NCBI GenBank assembly: GCA_910589155.1
Contig: CAJURY010000002.1
Location: 1 to 64,000 of the forward strand
Length of the DNA stretch: 64,000 nucleotides
Direction: 5' to 3'
Origin: an uncultured Oscillospiraceae bacterium
GTDB lineage: Bacteria; Bacillota; Clostridia; Oscillospirales; Oscillospiraceae
This document shows positions 35,549 to 44,580 of the stretch, piece by piece. Position 1 is the first letter of the stretch. Each line of letters begins with the position of its first letter. The notes beneath the pieces were generated by a model that did no database searches, was not told where the DNA came from, and saw only the letters and a list, made by a program, of their open reading frames with translations. The position numbers and the translations under genes were made by a program.

Positions 35549-37300
35549 TTAGGGTTTCGGACCTTCCTGCACAAACTGGCTCTCGTACAGCTCGGCGTAA
35601 AATCCGCCCTTACGCAGCAAGCTCTCATGGTTTCCCTGCTCAATTACCTGCCCGTCCTTCATAACTAAAATTACGTCCGCCTGCTCGATGGTGGAAAGCC
35701 GGTGAGCCACGATAAAGCTGGTGCGTCCTTCCATCATCCGCTGGAACGCCGCCTGAATTTTCTGCTCCGTGCGGGTATCGATAGAGGAGGTCGCCTCATC
35801 CAGAATCAGCATGGGCGGCAGGCACAGCATCACTCTGGCAATACAAAGAAGCTGCTTTTGCCCTTGAGACAAAGACCCGCCGGATTCTCCGATCACTGTG
35901 TCATAGCCCTGGGGCAGGCGGCGGATAAAGCTGTGGGCATGCGCGGCTTTTGCCGCCGCTTCCACCTCCGCTTGGGTTGCGTACGGCTTACCCATAGCAA
36001 TATTTTCCCGAATGGTACCGGATTTCAGCCAGGTATCCTGCAAAACCATGCCAATCTGACTGCGAAGCTGGCGGCGGGGCATTTTGCGGGTCTCCACGCC
36101 GTTTACTGTAATGCTGCCCCCGTCCACATCATAAAACCGCATGAGCAAATTGATCAGGGTGGTTTTGCCGCAGCCTGTGGGGCCCACAATGGCAATCCGC
36201 TGCCCCGGCTGCACCTGCAAATTGAAATTTTGAATGAGCTTTTTCCCCTTGTCATAGGAAAAAGCGACCTGCCGGATTGCAACGCTTCCCCGCTCGCCGC
36301 ATTCCTCTACCGGAGCGGGATCCGGAGTTTCCGGCTCCGCTTCCATCAGGTCAAACACCCGCCCGGCGCATGCCAAGGCGTTTTGCAGCTCGGTAATCAC
36401 GCCGGAAATCTCATTGAAGGGCTTGGTGTACTGATTGGCGTAGCTGAGAAAACTCACCAGTCCTCCCACAGTCAGGCCGCCGCCAATGACTGTCAAAGCG
36501 CCAACCAGCCCCACTCCGGCATAAACCAGAGAATTGACAAACCGGGTGGCGGGGTTGGTAATGGAGGAAAAGAAGATCGCCCGCAAGGAGCACTTTTCCA
36601 GGCGGTCATTCACCTCGTCAAATGCTTCCAGCATTCTTTCCTCGCAGCCAAAGGCTTGCACCAGCTTTTGTTCGCCAATGACCTCGTCAAGCAGCGCCGT
36701 CTGCTCTCCCCGGGTTTTGGACTGCAAAGCGAACATATCATAGGTGCGCTTTGCGATAAAATTCGCCACAAGCAAAGAAACCGGGGTAATTAGCACCACC
36801 ACCAGCATGATTTTCGGACTGATGACCAGCATAAAAAGCAGCGTGCCCAAAATGGTCATAGCCCCTGTAAAAAGCTGGGTAAAGCCCAAAAGCAATCCGT
36901 CCGCAAACTGATCCACATCGGAAATCACACGGCTCACCGTCTCTCCCGGGGGATGGCTGTCCAGATAGGAAAGGGGCAGCTTCTGCAAATGGGAAAATGC
37001 CCGCCGCCGAACGTCCTCCACCACATGGTAGGTCATGTGATTGTTCATCACATTCATCACCCATTGCGCCGCCGCAGTAATTCCCACTGCCACAGCAACC
37101 TGCACCAAAATTTTTCCAATGGCGGGAAAATCCACCTGCCCCGCGCCAACGGCGCAGTCAATGGCTCTACCCACTAAAATGGGCACATATAGCGTCAGCG
37201 CCACGGAAATCAGCGCCATAAAAAGCGACACAAGCAAAAAGCCCCAGTAACGGCTCACATAGCGCAGAACTTTTTTAAGCGTACCGTTCTTTTTAGCCAT
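35549..37300 (-). CDS. ABC exporter half-transporter (second pair, canonical ATP site residues)
   Basis: From ATG 37300 (AGGAGG nine bases upstream) the protein has 583 residues. The exporter domain is followed by an ATPase domain with Walker A GPTGCGKTTLINLL, signature LSQGQKQLLCIARVML, Walker B MLILDEATSSIDTRTE with the catalytic Glu, and H-loop VAHRLST. Its partner, encoded just upstream and overlapping by eight bases, carries the degenerate residues, so the two should form a heterodimeric multidrug-type exporter. The frame is open to 37459, but that extension lies inside the partner gene. Confidence 0.93.
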   Translation of the reverse strand: MAKKNGTLKKVLRYVSRYWGFLLVSLFMALISVALTLYVPILVGRAIDCAVGAGQVDFPAIGKILVQVAVAVGITAAAQWVMNVMNNHMTYHVVEDVRRRAFSHLQKLPLSYLDSHPPGETVSRVISDVDQFADGLLLGFTQLFTGAMTILGTLLFMLVISPKIMLVVVLITPVSLLVANFIAKRTYDMFALQSKTRGEQTALLDEVIGEQKLVQAFGCEERMLEAFDEVNDRLEKCSLRAIFFSSITNPATRFVNSLVYAGVGLVGALTVIGGGLTVGGLVSFLSYANQYTKPFNEISGVITELQNALACAGRVFDLMEAEPETPDPAPVEECGERGSVAIRQVAFSYDKGKKLIQNFNLQVQPGQRIAIVGPTGCGKTTLINLLMRFYDVDGGSITVNGVETRKMPRRQLRSQIGMVLQDTWLKSGTIRENIAMGKPYATQAEVEAAAKAAHAHSFIRRLPQGYDTVIGESGGSLSQGQKQLLCIARVMLCLPPMLILDEATSSIDTRTEQKIQAAFQRMMEGRTSFIVAHRLSTIEQADVILVMKDGQVIEQGNHESLLRKGGFYAELYESQFVQEGPKP

Positions 37301-39020
37301 GGCTCTTCGCCTCCTTGGGGAACTGAGAGTAGTAGATCTCCTGATAAATTTCGCACCGTGCCAGAAGCGCCTCATGGGTACCGGCGTCCACGATTTTACC
37401 GTCGTCCAGAACCAGAATGAGATCGGCAAACCGCACGGAAGCCGCCCGCTGGGAGACAATAAAAGTCGTTGGCCGGTTTTTCATGGAGGCAATTGCCCCA
37501 CGCAGCCGGCTGTCCGTGGCATAGTCCAACGCAGAGGCGCTGTCGTCCAGAATCAGAATTTCCGGCTTGCGCACCAAGGCTCTGGCTATGGTAAGCCGCT
37601 GCCGCTGGCCGCCAGACAAACTGCCGCCCCCTTGGGCTACAGGCTCCTCCAGCCCATTTTCCTTCCCCCGCACGATTTCCTCTGCCTGGGCAACGCGCAG
37701 CGCTTCTTGTAGTTCCGCTTCCGTGGCGTTGGGATTGCCCCAAAGCAGATTGGAACGGATCGTCCCTCGGAATAAAACGGCCTTCTGGGGCGCAACCCCC
37801 ACGCGGCTGCGCAAGGCGTTCTTTTGAAACTGCCGCACATCCACGCCGTCTACCAATACGCTGCCTTCCGTCGCATCGTAAAACCGGGGAATCAAATTCA
37901 CAAGGCTTGTTTTCCCGGAGCCGGTGCCGCCGATAATGCCGATGGTCTGCCCTGGCTCCGCCGCAAAGCTGATATTTTGCAGCGCCTCCGCCCCGGAACC
38001 GGGATAGCGCAGGCTGACATTGCGAAATTCCACCTTGCCCCGGCGCGTTTCCGGCTCCAGCTCACCGTCAAGCTGATCGGTCTTGAAAGAAAGCACCGCG
38101 CCGATCCGATTGCCGCAGGCGGCGGCCTTGGTCATGGTGATGATAAGATTCGCCATCTTCACCAGTTCCACCAGAATCTGCGACATATAATTGTACAGCG
38201 CCACCACCTGTCCCTGGGACAGAGCGCCGCTGTTTACCCGAATCGCGCCTGTCCAAATCAGGGCAATGACAGCAACGTTGATGAGAACATAGGTCACAGG
38301 ATTCATAAGCGCGGAAATTTTTCCGACCTTTTGCTGCAAGCGGGTCAGCTTTTCGTTGCGCCGCTCAAATTCCTTGTTTTCCTCCTCCTCCATACAAAAC
38401 GCCCGAATTACCCGCACGCCAGAAAGATTTTCCCGTGCCGCGCCAGTCACGCTGTCTAAGTTTTCCTGCACCTTTTTATACTGAGGAATCGTCCAAAGCA
38501 TAATGCCAAAAACCACGACGCAAAGCGCTGGAATCACCGCCGCGAAAATCAAAGCCGCCTGCAAATCGATGGTGAAGGCCATCAGCATCGCACCGAACAC
38601 CACAAAGGGCGAGCGCAACAGCAGCCGCAGCGCCAGATTCACGCCGTTTTGCAGTTGATTTACATCGCTTGTCATGCGGGTCATCATAGTAGAAGCGCCC
38701 AGTGTATCCATCTGCCCGTAAGAAAGACGCTGGATGCTATCTAACAGCGCATGACGTAGCTTTGCGGCAAACCCCACGGAAGCCTTTGCCGCAAAATACT
38801 GCGCGCTGATGGAGCTGGCAAGTCCTACCACGCCCAAAGCGACCAGAAGCAGGCACATATGCATAATATACGTTTTATCGCCTGCCGCGATGCCGGTATC
38901 AATCATAGCCGCAACCACCAATGGCACCAGCAGTTCAAAGCTTGCCTCCAGCATTTTAAAAAGCGGCGCAAGCACGCATTCCTTCCTGTAGGCCTTCAAA
39001 TAGCCCCAAAGCTTTTTCAT
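37293..39020 (-). CDS. ABC exporter half-transporter (second pair, degenerate Walker B and H-loop)
   Basis: From ATG 39020 (GGGAG six bases upstream) the protein has 575 residues. Its ATPase domain has Walker A GGTGSGKTSLVNLI, signature LSGGQRQRLTIARALV, Walker B ILILDDSASALDYATD with Asp in place of the catalytic Glu, and VSQRAAS where the switch histidine is replaced by Gln. Both changes mark an impaired ATP site typical of heterodimeric exporters. Its start overlaps the regulator stop by one base (TGATG). A longer frame to 39230 lies inside the regulator gene. Confidence 0.93.
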   Translation of the reverse strand: MKKLWGYLKAYRKECVLAPLFKMLEASFELLVPLVVAAMIDTGIAAGDKTYIMHMCLLLVALGVVGLASSISAQYFAAKASVGFAAKLRHALLDSIQRLSYGQMDTLGASTMMTRMTSDVNQLQNGVNLALRLLLRSPFVVFGAMLMAFTIDLQAALIFAAVIPALCVVVFGIMLWTIPQYKKVQENLDSVTGAARENLSGVRVIRAFCMEEEENKEFERRNEKLTRLQQKVGKISALMNPVTYVLINVAVIALIWTGAIRVNSGALSQGQVVALYNYMSQILVELVKMANLIITMTKAAACGNRIGAVLSFKTDQLDGELEPETRRGKVEFRNVSLRYPGSGAEALQNISFAAEPGQTIGIIGGTGSGKTSLVNLIPRFYDATEGSVLVDGVDVRQFQKNALRSRVGVAPQKAVLFRGTIRSNLLWGNPNATEAELQEALRVAQAEEIVRGKENGLEEPVAQGGGSLSGGQRQRLTIARALVRKPEILILDDSASALDYATDSRLRGAIASMKNRPTTFIVSQRAASVRFADLILVLDDGKIVDAGTHEALLARCEIYQEIYYSQFPKEAKSHG

Positions 39021-39892
39021 CAACGGCTCCCTCCCCGATCTCCGCGCCGCATTGCCGCCGCCTGCAAAGTCAAGGAAGCAAGCACCAAAGCCGAAATGCA
39101 AATACTGGTCGCGGTAAAAAAGCCGGTATCTCCTGTAATTCCCGGCACAATGGTTAAAATTAAAGTAAAAACTGTGCATATCAAAACAATACCCCGCAGC
39201 CGGATCAGTCCCAGCTTCCTTGTAAAACAAATGGAAAGCAGCAGCACCAGCAAAACGGAAAATACCCCTGTCAGGGTATGGAACAAATTCTCAGAAGTCG
39301 CCGGTTTAAAATAGGAAAAAGTTTTTTGCAGATCTTCCTTCCCCCCAAGGGAAAAAAGCAGCGCCGCGCCATAGGGCAAAATCTCCAGCGCCAACGCCGC
39401 CGTCTGGCAAAGCAATGCATAAATATACAATCTGCGTTTTTTCCGCGTCACGTTCTCCCCTTTGGTTCGCCGGCAAACGCGAAACACCGCAGCAGCAATC
39501 AGTCCCAAACCTGCCAAATGATACAAAACAAAGGGATTTTCCCTTAAAAAGCACATAGGAAGCAGCAAAAACATCGCGCCAAGTCCCAGCAGCACCCGGT
39601 CAATTTTGTCCTCCGCCTGCGCTCTGGCACAGTCCATCGCGTCCAGGATAATTTGATCTGTCAGCTCCGGGGTACGGTGTACAATCCTTTCCCCCGCTAA
39701 TATTTCTCCAACCGATACGTTCAGGTGCTCAGAAAGCTTCTGCAAATATTCCGAAGCTGGCATTTTTATGCCCTTTTCCCATAAAAGCAGGGTTTCCTTG
39801 TGGATTCCCAGACGAAAAGCAAGCTGTTTGCGCGTCAGGCGGCGCTTTTCCCGCTCCTGCCGTAAAAAGCTTCCGATGGATTTCGCGTTCAT
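39020..39892 (-). CDS. XRE-family regulator with C-terminal membrane domain
   Basis: The 290-residue protein has an N-terminal helix-turn-helix (SIGSFLRQEREKRRLTRKQL, FRLGIHKETLLLWEKG, about 5-60) and about five hydrophobic segments (about 100-285). The combination suggests a membrane-bound transcription regulator. It is directly coupled to the ABC exporter pair downstream (one-base overlap) with GGGAGG before its own start, so it may sense membrane stress or the export substrate and control the operon; this is inference. Confidence 0.88.
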   Translation of the reverse strand: MNAKSIGSFLRQEREKRRLTRKQLAFRLGIHKETLLLWEKGIKMPASEYLQKLSEHLNVSVGEILAGERIVHRTPELTDQIILDAMDCARAQAEDKIDRVLLGLGAMFLLLPMCFLRENPFVLYHLAGLGLIAAAVFRVCRRTKGENVTRKKRRLYIYALLCQTAALALEILPYGAALLFSLGGKEDLQKTFSYFKPATSENLFHTLTGVFSVLLVLLLSICFTRKLGLIRLRGIVLICTVFTLILTIVPGITGDTGFFTATSICISALVLASLTLQAAAMRRGDRGGSR

Positions 39893-39923
39893 TTTGTGCC
39901 TCCCTTCCCGTAAGCGTTAGTAT

Positions 39924-39952
39924 ATTATACATAGATTTCCCTTTTTTTGCAA
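39924..39952 (-). promoter_or_regulatory. Promoter of the XRE regulator-ABC exporter operon
   Basis: On the minus strand TTGCAA (39952-39947) and TATAAT (39929-39924) are 17 bases apart. Confidence 0.7.
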
Positions 39953-40056
39953 TAGAAAACACACCGTACGCTCTCTTTTTCGATGCACATCTCTGTCAAA
40001 TTGCACATATTATTTTTGTATGTTCATACAATTTTATCTTTTTTGCAAATATCTGT

Positions 40057-40085
40057 TTGACTTCCATAATTTCCCATGATACTAT
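40057..40085 (+). promoter_or_regulatory. Probable promoter of the secreted protein-lipoprotein array
   Basis: TTGACT (40057-40062) and TACTAT (40080-40085) are 17 bases apart, about 95 bases upstream of the first start codon. No terminator is visible between the seven downstream genes, so this could drive all of them. Confidence 0.6.
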
Positions 40086-40179
40086 AAAAATGAACCAAAA
40101 TAGTAGAGAGGCGGTGATTCACGGATTCATGAAGCATTCGGGACGTTGTTGACGACTTGCCGTGTGAAAGGAGCGCACC

Positions 40180-41295
40180 ATGAAAAAACTGTTTCGTATT
40201 TTCGTATGTATCGGCCTTGTTCTGGCGGCTCTGGCTCAGAGCTTTTACGCAGTTTCCAAAGACGCAAGCAGCGCATCCCAGCTACCCAAAGAAATGATGA
40301 AGGAATTGGAACTTACCGAAGCGGATATTTCCGGTCTTTGCGTCAGGGATGAGCAAACCTTCTTTGTCGCGGAGGGGAAAACCGTGTTTTGCTACAATCA
40401 GGCAAGCCGAACCGCCGTGCCTGTTTTTGAAAGCGACGCGCCAATCGACTATTATGTGCCTTACGCCGGGCGCGGCGTGATGCTGGGCGCGGCGCCTCTG
40501 GACGAAAGCGGGCAGCCCTATGAAACCCCTGTCTATAAAGAAGGGCTAACTTGGAACGGGCAATATACCTACTATGAATTTGCCACCGGCGAGACCTATC
40601 CCGTGGAAAATCCGGACAGATTCCTGCTTTCCGCCACAGTGAACGCTGTTTCCAAGCCGAATTTTAAAACTACCATCAATGGGAAAGCTATCCCTCATAG
40701 CAAATATCCTCCCGGCTCATTCTTTAATAATGATGATTGGGCTGGCGGAGATGAGTGCCATGGTTTTGCATTACTAATTTTTAACTATCTTTTTGGTACA
40801 ACTAATGTGCCTGAAACATGGCATCGGGTAACATCAACGGCATCATCTATTAAATCTGTCTGTCAAAATTTACCCCTCGGCTCTTTAATTCGAACCTCAA
40901 ATGAAAGTGTCACATCAGGTGATGGACATTCCATGATATTAGTTGGAAAGGATGCCAACGGAATTACTGTCTATCATGCAAATGCGCATGGCGTATATAA
41001 CAGAGTAGATATTGACTACTACACCTGGAGTGAATTTGCAAGTGGCTATAAGTATTTTCGTTATACTTATCAACCCTGCACCCATTCCTACACTGCATGG
41101 ACTTCCTACTCCAGCACACAGCACAAGCGCACCTGCTCCAAATGCGGCAATGTACAGTATGGCTCTCACTACGGGACAACCGCCGGGCTTGGGCGTTGTG
41201 TGGTGTGCAAGTATTACGGCACCCTGCCGGGGCCTGTGGGCATTACGCCGCCCAATGTGGTGGACTGCTGCCCGGAGCATTTTGACCATTCCTAA
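40180..41295 (+). CDS. Secreted protein with possible Cys/His active site and Cys-rich C-terminus
   Basis: I do not recognise a named family. The 371-residue protein has a signal peptide (1-26), a middle domain beginning GGDECHGFALLIFNYLFG and continuing with SGDGHSMILVGKDANGITVY and VDIDYYTWSEF, and a C-terminal HSYTAWTSYSSTQHKRTCSK region with paired cysteines. The CHGFA...GHSMI order resembles papain-like NlpC/P60 or CHAP amidases, with Cys then His as candidate catalytic residues; this is inference. The Cys-rich tail (TCSKCGN, CVVCKY, VVDCCPEHF) resembles zinc-ribbon-like repeats of secreted Clostridia proteins. The middle is visibly more AT-rich than its neighbours. It ends 25 bases before the lipoprotein array. 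Confidence 0.8.
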   Translation: MKKLFRIFVCIGLVLAALAQSFYAVSKDASSASQLPKEMMKELELTEADISGLCVRDEQTFFVAEGKTVFCYNQASRTAVPVFESDAPIDYYVPYAGRGVMLGAAPLDESGQPYETPVYKEGLTWNGQYTYYEFATGETYPVENPDRFLLSATVNAVSKPNFKTTINGKAIPHSKYPPGSFFNNDDWAGGDECHGFALLIFNYLFGTTNVPETWHRVTSTASSIKSVCQNLPLGSLIRTSNESVTSGDGHSMILVGKDANGITVYHANAHGVYNRVDIDYYTWSEFASGYKYFRYTYQPCTHSYTAWTSYSSTQHKRTCSKCGNVQYGSHYGTTAGLGRCVVCKYYGTLPGPVGITPPNVVDCCPEHFDHS

Positions 41296-41320
41296 AATGA
41301 ACAAGGAAAAGAGGGATAGT

Positions 41321-42076
41321 ATGAACAAATTAAAGCTTCTTTGTGGACTTCTGTCCGTGTTCCTCCTATGCGGCTGCACTTTTGTGCAGCCGCCCGCCAC
41401 CGAGCCGACCGAACCACCTGCACCAACCATCACCACACCGCCAGAAACGGAGCCGCCGACGGAAGCACCTACGGAGCCTCCTACCGAACCTCCTACGGAA
41501 GCCCCCACCGAGCCGCCCTCCACAGACGATGACGATTACAATCTGGTGTTCTATTGGCTCTGTCCCATGCTATCCATGGGCGACACTTTTTACATCTGCG
41601 CTGATGGTTCTGATGAATGGATACAGCTTAATGGCATCTTTGCCTATAGTTTTCCCGATGTTTATTATTCCCACCACAATGATGAAACACGTCCTTTGGC
41701 TGGTGCCTACGGCTTGGATAAAATTCAATGCAATTATCCCGGTGAAATTAGTGATACTTGGACGGTCTTACGGATTCGAGTAGGCGCTTACTGGGACTAC
41801 GGTAGTGAAGGAACAAATTGGGATCCTTGGCGAGATGGCATGATTACTCATATTCAAAAATATGACGGTGTTAAAATCACGGGCAAAGACACTTTGCTTG
41901 TGACCGGGCTAGATAACGCAAACAGTCGGCTCACCTTTTCTACCACAACAATGGTCTGCTGCACACAGTGTCCGGAAGAATGGCTCGCCCAGTGGGACGG
42001 CATCGTAGAAGAAGCCCCCAGCTACCACGGCGGCACAGAAGAACCCTGGAATTTCCATCTGACCCACGGCAATTAA
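41321..42076 (+). CDS. Array lipoprotein 1, T/P/E stalk
   Basis: The start has AGAGGG five bases upstream. The 251-residue product has a lipoprotein signal (MNKLKLLCGLLSVFLLCGC, candidate lipid Cys19), a stalk of repeated PTE(P/A) units and an STDDDDYNLVFYWLCP entry into the globular domain. It ends with the invariant VCCTQCPEEWLAQWDG block and NFHLTHGN. The family is unrecognised. The middle (MGDTFYICADGSDEWIQLN) is like copy 4, while the segment after the DTW motif (RVGAYWDYGSEG) is unique. Expected to be anchored to the outer face of the membrane and to project through the wall. Confidence 0.85.
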   Translation: MNKLKLLCGLLSVFLLCGCTFVQPPATEPTEPPAPTITTPPETEPPTEAPTEPPTEPPTEAPTEPPSTDDDDYNLVFYWLCPMLSMGDTFYICADGSDEWIQLNGIFAYSFPDVYYSHHNDETRPLAGAYGLDKIQCNYPGEISDTWTVLRIRVGAYWDYGSEGTNWDPWRDGMITHIQKYDGVKITGKDTLLVTGLDNANSRLTFSTTTMVCCTQCPEEWLAQWDGIVEEAPSYHGGTEEPWNFHLTHGN

Positions 42077-42120
42077 CCCCATTTCTTTTCCTCCATCTAA
42101 CTACAGAAAAGAGGGATCGT

Positions 42121-42915
42121 ATGAACAAAGTTAAGCTTCTTTGCGGGCTTCTGTCCGTATTCCTCCTATGCGGCTGCGCTTTCGTGCAGCCGCCTGCCAC
42201 CGAACCGACTGCACCGCCGGAGCCAACCGCCACCACACCACCGGAAACGGAACCTCCTACAGAACCACCGACGGAAGCGCCTACGGAACCTCCCACCGAT
42301 CCCCCTACCGAACCTCCTACGGAAGCCCCCACCGAGCCGCCCTCCACAGACGATGACGATTACAATCTGGTGTTCTATTGGCTCTGTCCCATGCTATCCA
42401 TGGGAGATTTATTCTTTATCTGCGCCGATGGTTCTGATGAATGGGTGCAGCTTGACGAGGTCTCTGCCTACAGTTTCCCACTTGTCAATTTTTCCCACCA
42501 CAATGATGAAACACGTCCCTTAGCCGCACACTATGGGTTAGACAAGGTTCAGTGTAATTATCCCGGTGAAATTAGCGATACCTGGACAATTCTCTGCATT
42601 AAAGTTGGAAATTTTTGGGCGTATGGTGATGATGAAACAGATTGGAATCCACAAAGAGATGGCATGATTTACAATATTCAAAAATGCGATAGCATTAAAA
42701 TCACCGGCAAAGATACTCTGCTAATTCAAGGATTTGGAGAAACAGATACAACTAGAAATTATACTCCCTTTGTTTTCTCTACCACAACCATGGTCTGCTG
42801 CACACAGTGTCCGGAAGAATGGCTCGCCCAATGGGACGGCGTTGTGGAAGAAGCACCCAGCTACCACGGCGGTACGGAAGAACCTTGGAATTTTCATCTG
42901 ACCCATGGAAATTAA
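42121..42915 (+). CDS. Array lipoprotein 2, longest T/P/E stalk
   Basis: This copy has 264 residues. The start codon follows the 44-base spacer shared by copies 2-6, which ends AGAAAAGAGGGATCGT. Its stalk has the most PTE(P/A/D) units. Past the shared YNLVFYWLCPMLSMGD the middle diverges (LFFICADGSDEWVQLDEVSA), and the segment after DTWTILCI is its own (KVGNFWAYGDDETDWNPQRD). It then shares DTLLIQGFGE with copy 3 rather than the DTLLVTGLDN of copies 1, 4, 5 and 6. The C-terminal block is invariant. Function unknown. Confidence 0.85.
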   Translation: MNKVKLLCGLLSVFLLCGCAFVQPPATEPTAPPEPTATTPPETEPPTEPPTEAPTEPPTDPPTEPPTEAPTEPPSTDDDDYNLVFYWLCPMLSMGDLFFICADGSDEWVQLDEVSAYSFPLVNFSHHNDETRPLAAHYGLDKVQCNYPGEISDTWTILCIKVGNFWAYGDDETDWNPQRDGMIYNIQKCDSIKITGKDTLLIQGFGETDTTRNYTPFVFSTTTMVCCTQCPEEWLAQWDGVVEEAPSYHGGTEEPWNFHLTHGN

Positions 42916-42959
42916 CCCCATTTCTTTTCCTCCATCTAACTACAGAAAAGAGGGATAGC

Positions 42960-43739
42960 ATGAACAAGTTAAAGCTTCTTTGCGGGCTTCTGTCCGTATT
43001 CCTCCTATGCGGCTGCACTTTTGTGCAGCCGCCCGCCACCGAACCTCCTGCACCATCAGAACCAACCGTCACCACACCGCCAGAAACGGAACCTCCCACA
43101 GAATCACCGACAGAAGCGCCCACGGAGCCTCCCACCGATCCTCCTACCGAACCTCCTACAGAAGCCCCCACCGAACCGCCCTCCACAGATGACAATGATT
43201 ATAATCTAGTGTTTTATTGGATTGGACCTTTGATGTCCACAGGAGAAAATCTTATCATGTGTGCGGACGGATCAGACGTATGGATTGATCTTTTGGGCGG
43301 GAACGAAATCGCTCTCCCTGATGTGAATCTTACAGTACATGATTATGAAACTTACCCTTTAAGCTGCGACTGGAATTTGCACAAAGTACAATACAACTAT
43401 CCCGGTGAAATCAGCGATACCTGGACAATTCTTAGAATTAGTGTTGCCCATTGGGCATCCGACCGTTGGAATCCCCGGACAGATGGTATGGTTTACGATA
43501 TTCAGAGATACGAAGGCATTAAAATCACTGGAAAAGATACTTTACTGATTCAAGGATTTGGAGAGCGAGGTGAGCTAGGCGTCCGCAGCCACTACCAATT
43601 TTCTACCACAACAATGGTCTGCTGCACACAGTGTCCGGAAGAATGGCTCGCCCAGTGGGACGGCATCGTAGAAGAAGCCCCCAGCTACCACGGCGGCACA
43701 GAAGAACCCTGGAATTTCCATCTGACCCACGGCAATTAA
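42960..43739 (+). CDS. Array lipoprotein 3, most divergent middle
   Basis: This copy has 259 residues with the same signal and stalk, but the globular middle is the most altered. It reads YWIGPLMSTGENLIMCADGS, then VWIDLLGGNEIALPDVNLTV and HDYETYPLSCDWNLHKVQYN, where others have WLCPM, EWVQL and SHHNDETRPL. It shares DTLLIQGFGE with copy 2 and regains identity at TTTMVCCTQCPEEW. The pattern suggests diversification confined to one face of the domain while both ends are held constant. Confidence 0.85.
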   Translation: MNKLKLLCGLLSVFLLCGCTFVQPPATEPPAPSEPTVTTPPETEPPTESPTEAPTEPPTDPPTEPPTEAPTEPPSTDDNDYNLVFYWIGPLMSTGENLIMCADGSDVWIDLLGGNEIALPDVNLTVHDYETYPLSCDWNLHKVQYNYPGEISDTWTILRISVAHWASDRWNPRTDGMVYDIQRYEGIKITGKDTLLIQGFGERGELGVRSHYQFSTTTMVCCTQCPEEWLAQWDGIVEEAPSYHGGTEEPWNFHLTHGN

Positions 43740-43783
43740 CCCCATTTCTTTTCCTCCATCTAACTACAGAAAAGAGGGATCGT

Positions 43784-44536
43784 ATGAACAAAGTTAAGCT
43801 TCTTTGCGGGCTTCTGTCCGTATTCCTCCTATGCGGCTGCACTTTCGTGCAGCCGCCCACCACCGCACCGACTGCACCACCGGAACTAACCGTCACCACA
43901 CCGCCGGAAACGGAACCTCCCACAGAATCACCGACAGAAGCGCCTACGGAAGCACCCACCGAGCCGCCTACGGAAGCCCCCACCGAGCCGCCCTCCACAG
44001 ACGATGACGATTATAATCTGGTGTTCTATTGGCTCTGTCCTATGCTATCCATGGGCGACACTTTTTACATCTGTGCTGATGGTTCTGATGAATGGGTGCA
44101 GCTTAATGGCATCTTTGCCTATAGTTTTCCCGATGTTTTTTATTCCCACCACAATGATGAAACACGTCCTTTGGCTACTGACTACGGCTTGGATAAAATT
44201 CAATGCAATTATCCCGGCGAGGTCAGCGACACCTGGACAATTCTCCATATAACGGTTGCCAATTGGGCAGTTGACGACTGGGATCCTTGGACGGATGGTA
44301 TGATTTATGAGATTCAAAGATATGAAGGCGTTAAAATCACCGGCAAGGATACTTTGCTTGTTACCGGATTAGATAACGCAAACAGTCGGCTTACCTTTTC
44401 TTCCACGCCTATGGTCTGCTGCACACAGTGTCCGGAAGAATGGCTCGCCCAGTGGGACGGCATCGTAGAAGAAGCCCCCAGCTACCACGGCGGCACAGAA
44501 GAACCCTGGAATTTCCATCTGACCCACGGCAATTAA
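43784..44536 (+). CDS. Array lipoprotein 4, mosaic of copies 1 and 5/6
   Basis: This copy has 250 residues with the shortest stalk of copies 2-6. The first half of its globular part (MGDTFYICADGSDEWVQLNG, SFPDVFYSHHNDETRPLA) follows copy 1, while from VANWAVDDWDPWTDGMIYEI through DTLLVTGLDNANSRLTFSST it is identical to copies 5 and 6. This crossover structure points to recombination or gene conversion within the array. Signal, spacer and C-terminal block are as in the other copies. Confidence 0.85.
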   Translation: MNKVKLLCGLLSVFLLCGCTFVQPPTTAPTAPPELTVTTPPETEPPTESPTEAPTEAPTEPPTEAPTEPPSTDDDDYNLVFYWLCPMLSMGDTFYICADGSDEWVQLNGIFAYSFPDVFYSHHNDETRPLATDYGLDKIQCNYPGEVSDTWTILHITVANWAVDDWDPWTDGMIYEIQRYEGVKITGKDTLLVTGLDNANSRLTFSSTPMVCCTQCPEEWLAQWDGIVEEAPSYHGGTEEPWNFHLTHGN

Positions 44537-44580
44537 CCCCATTTCTTTTCCTCCATCTAACTACAGAAAAGAGGGATCGT

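Noticed and set aside
37301..37459. N-terminal extension of the second ABC half-transporter
   Set aside because: It lies within the partner gene; ATG 37300 has AGGAGG and a normal exporter start.
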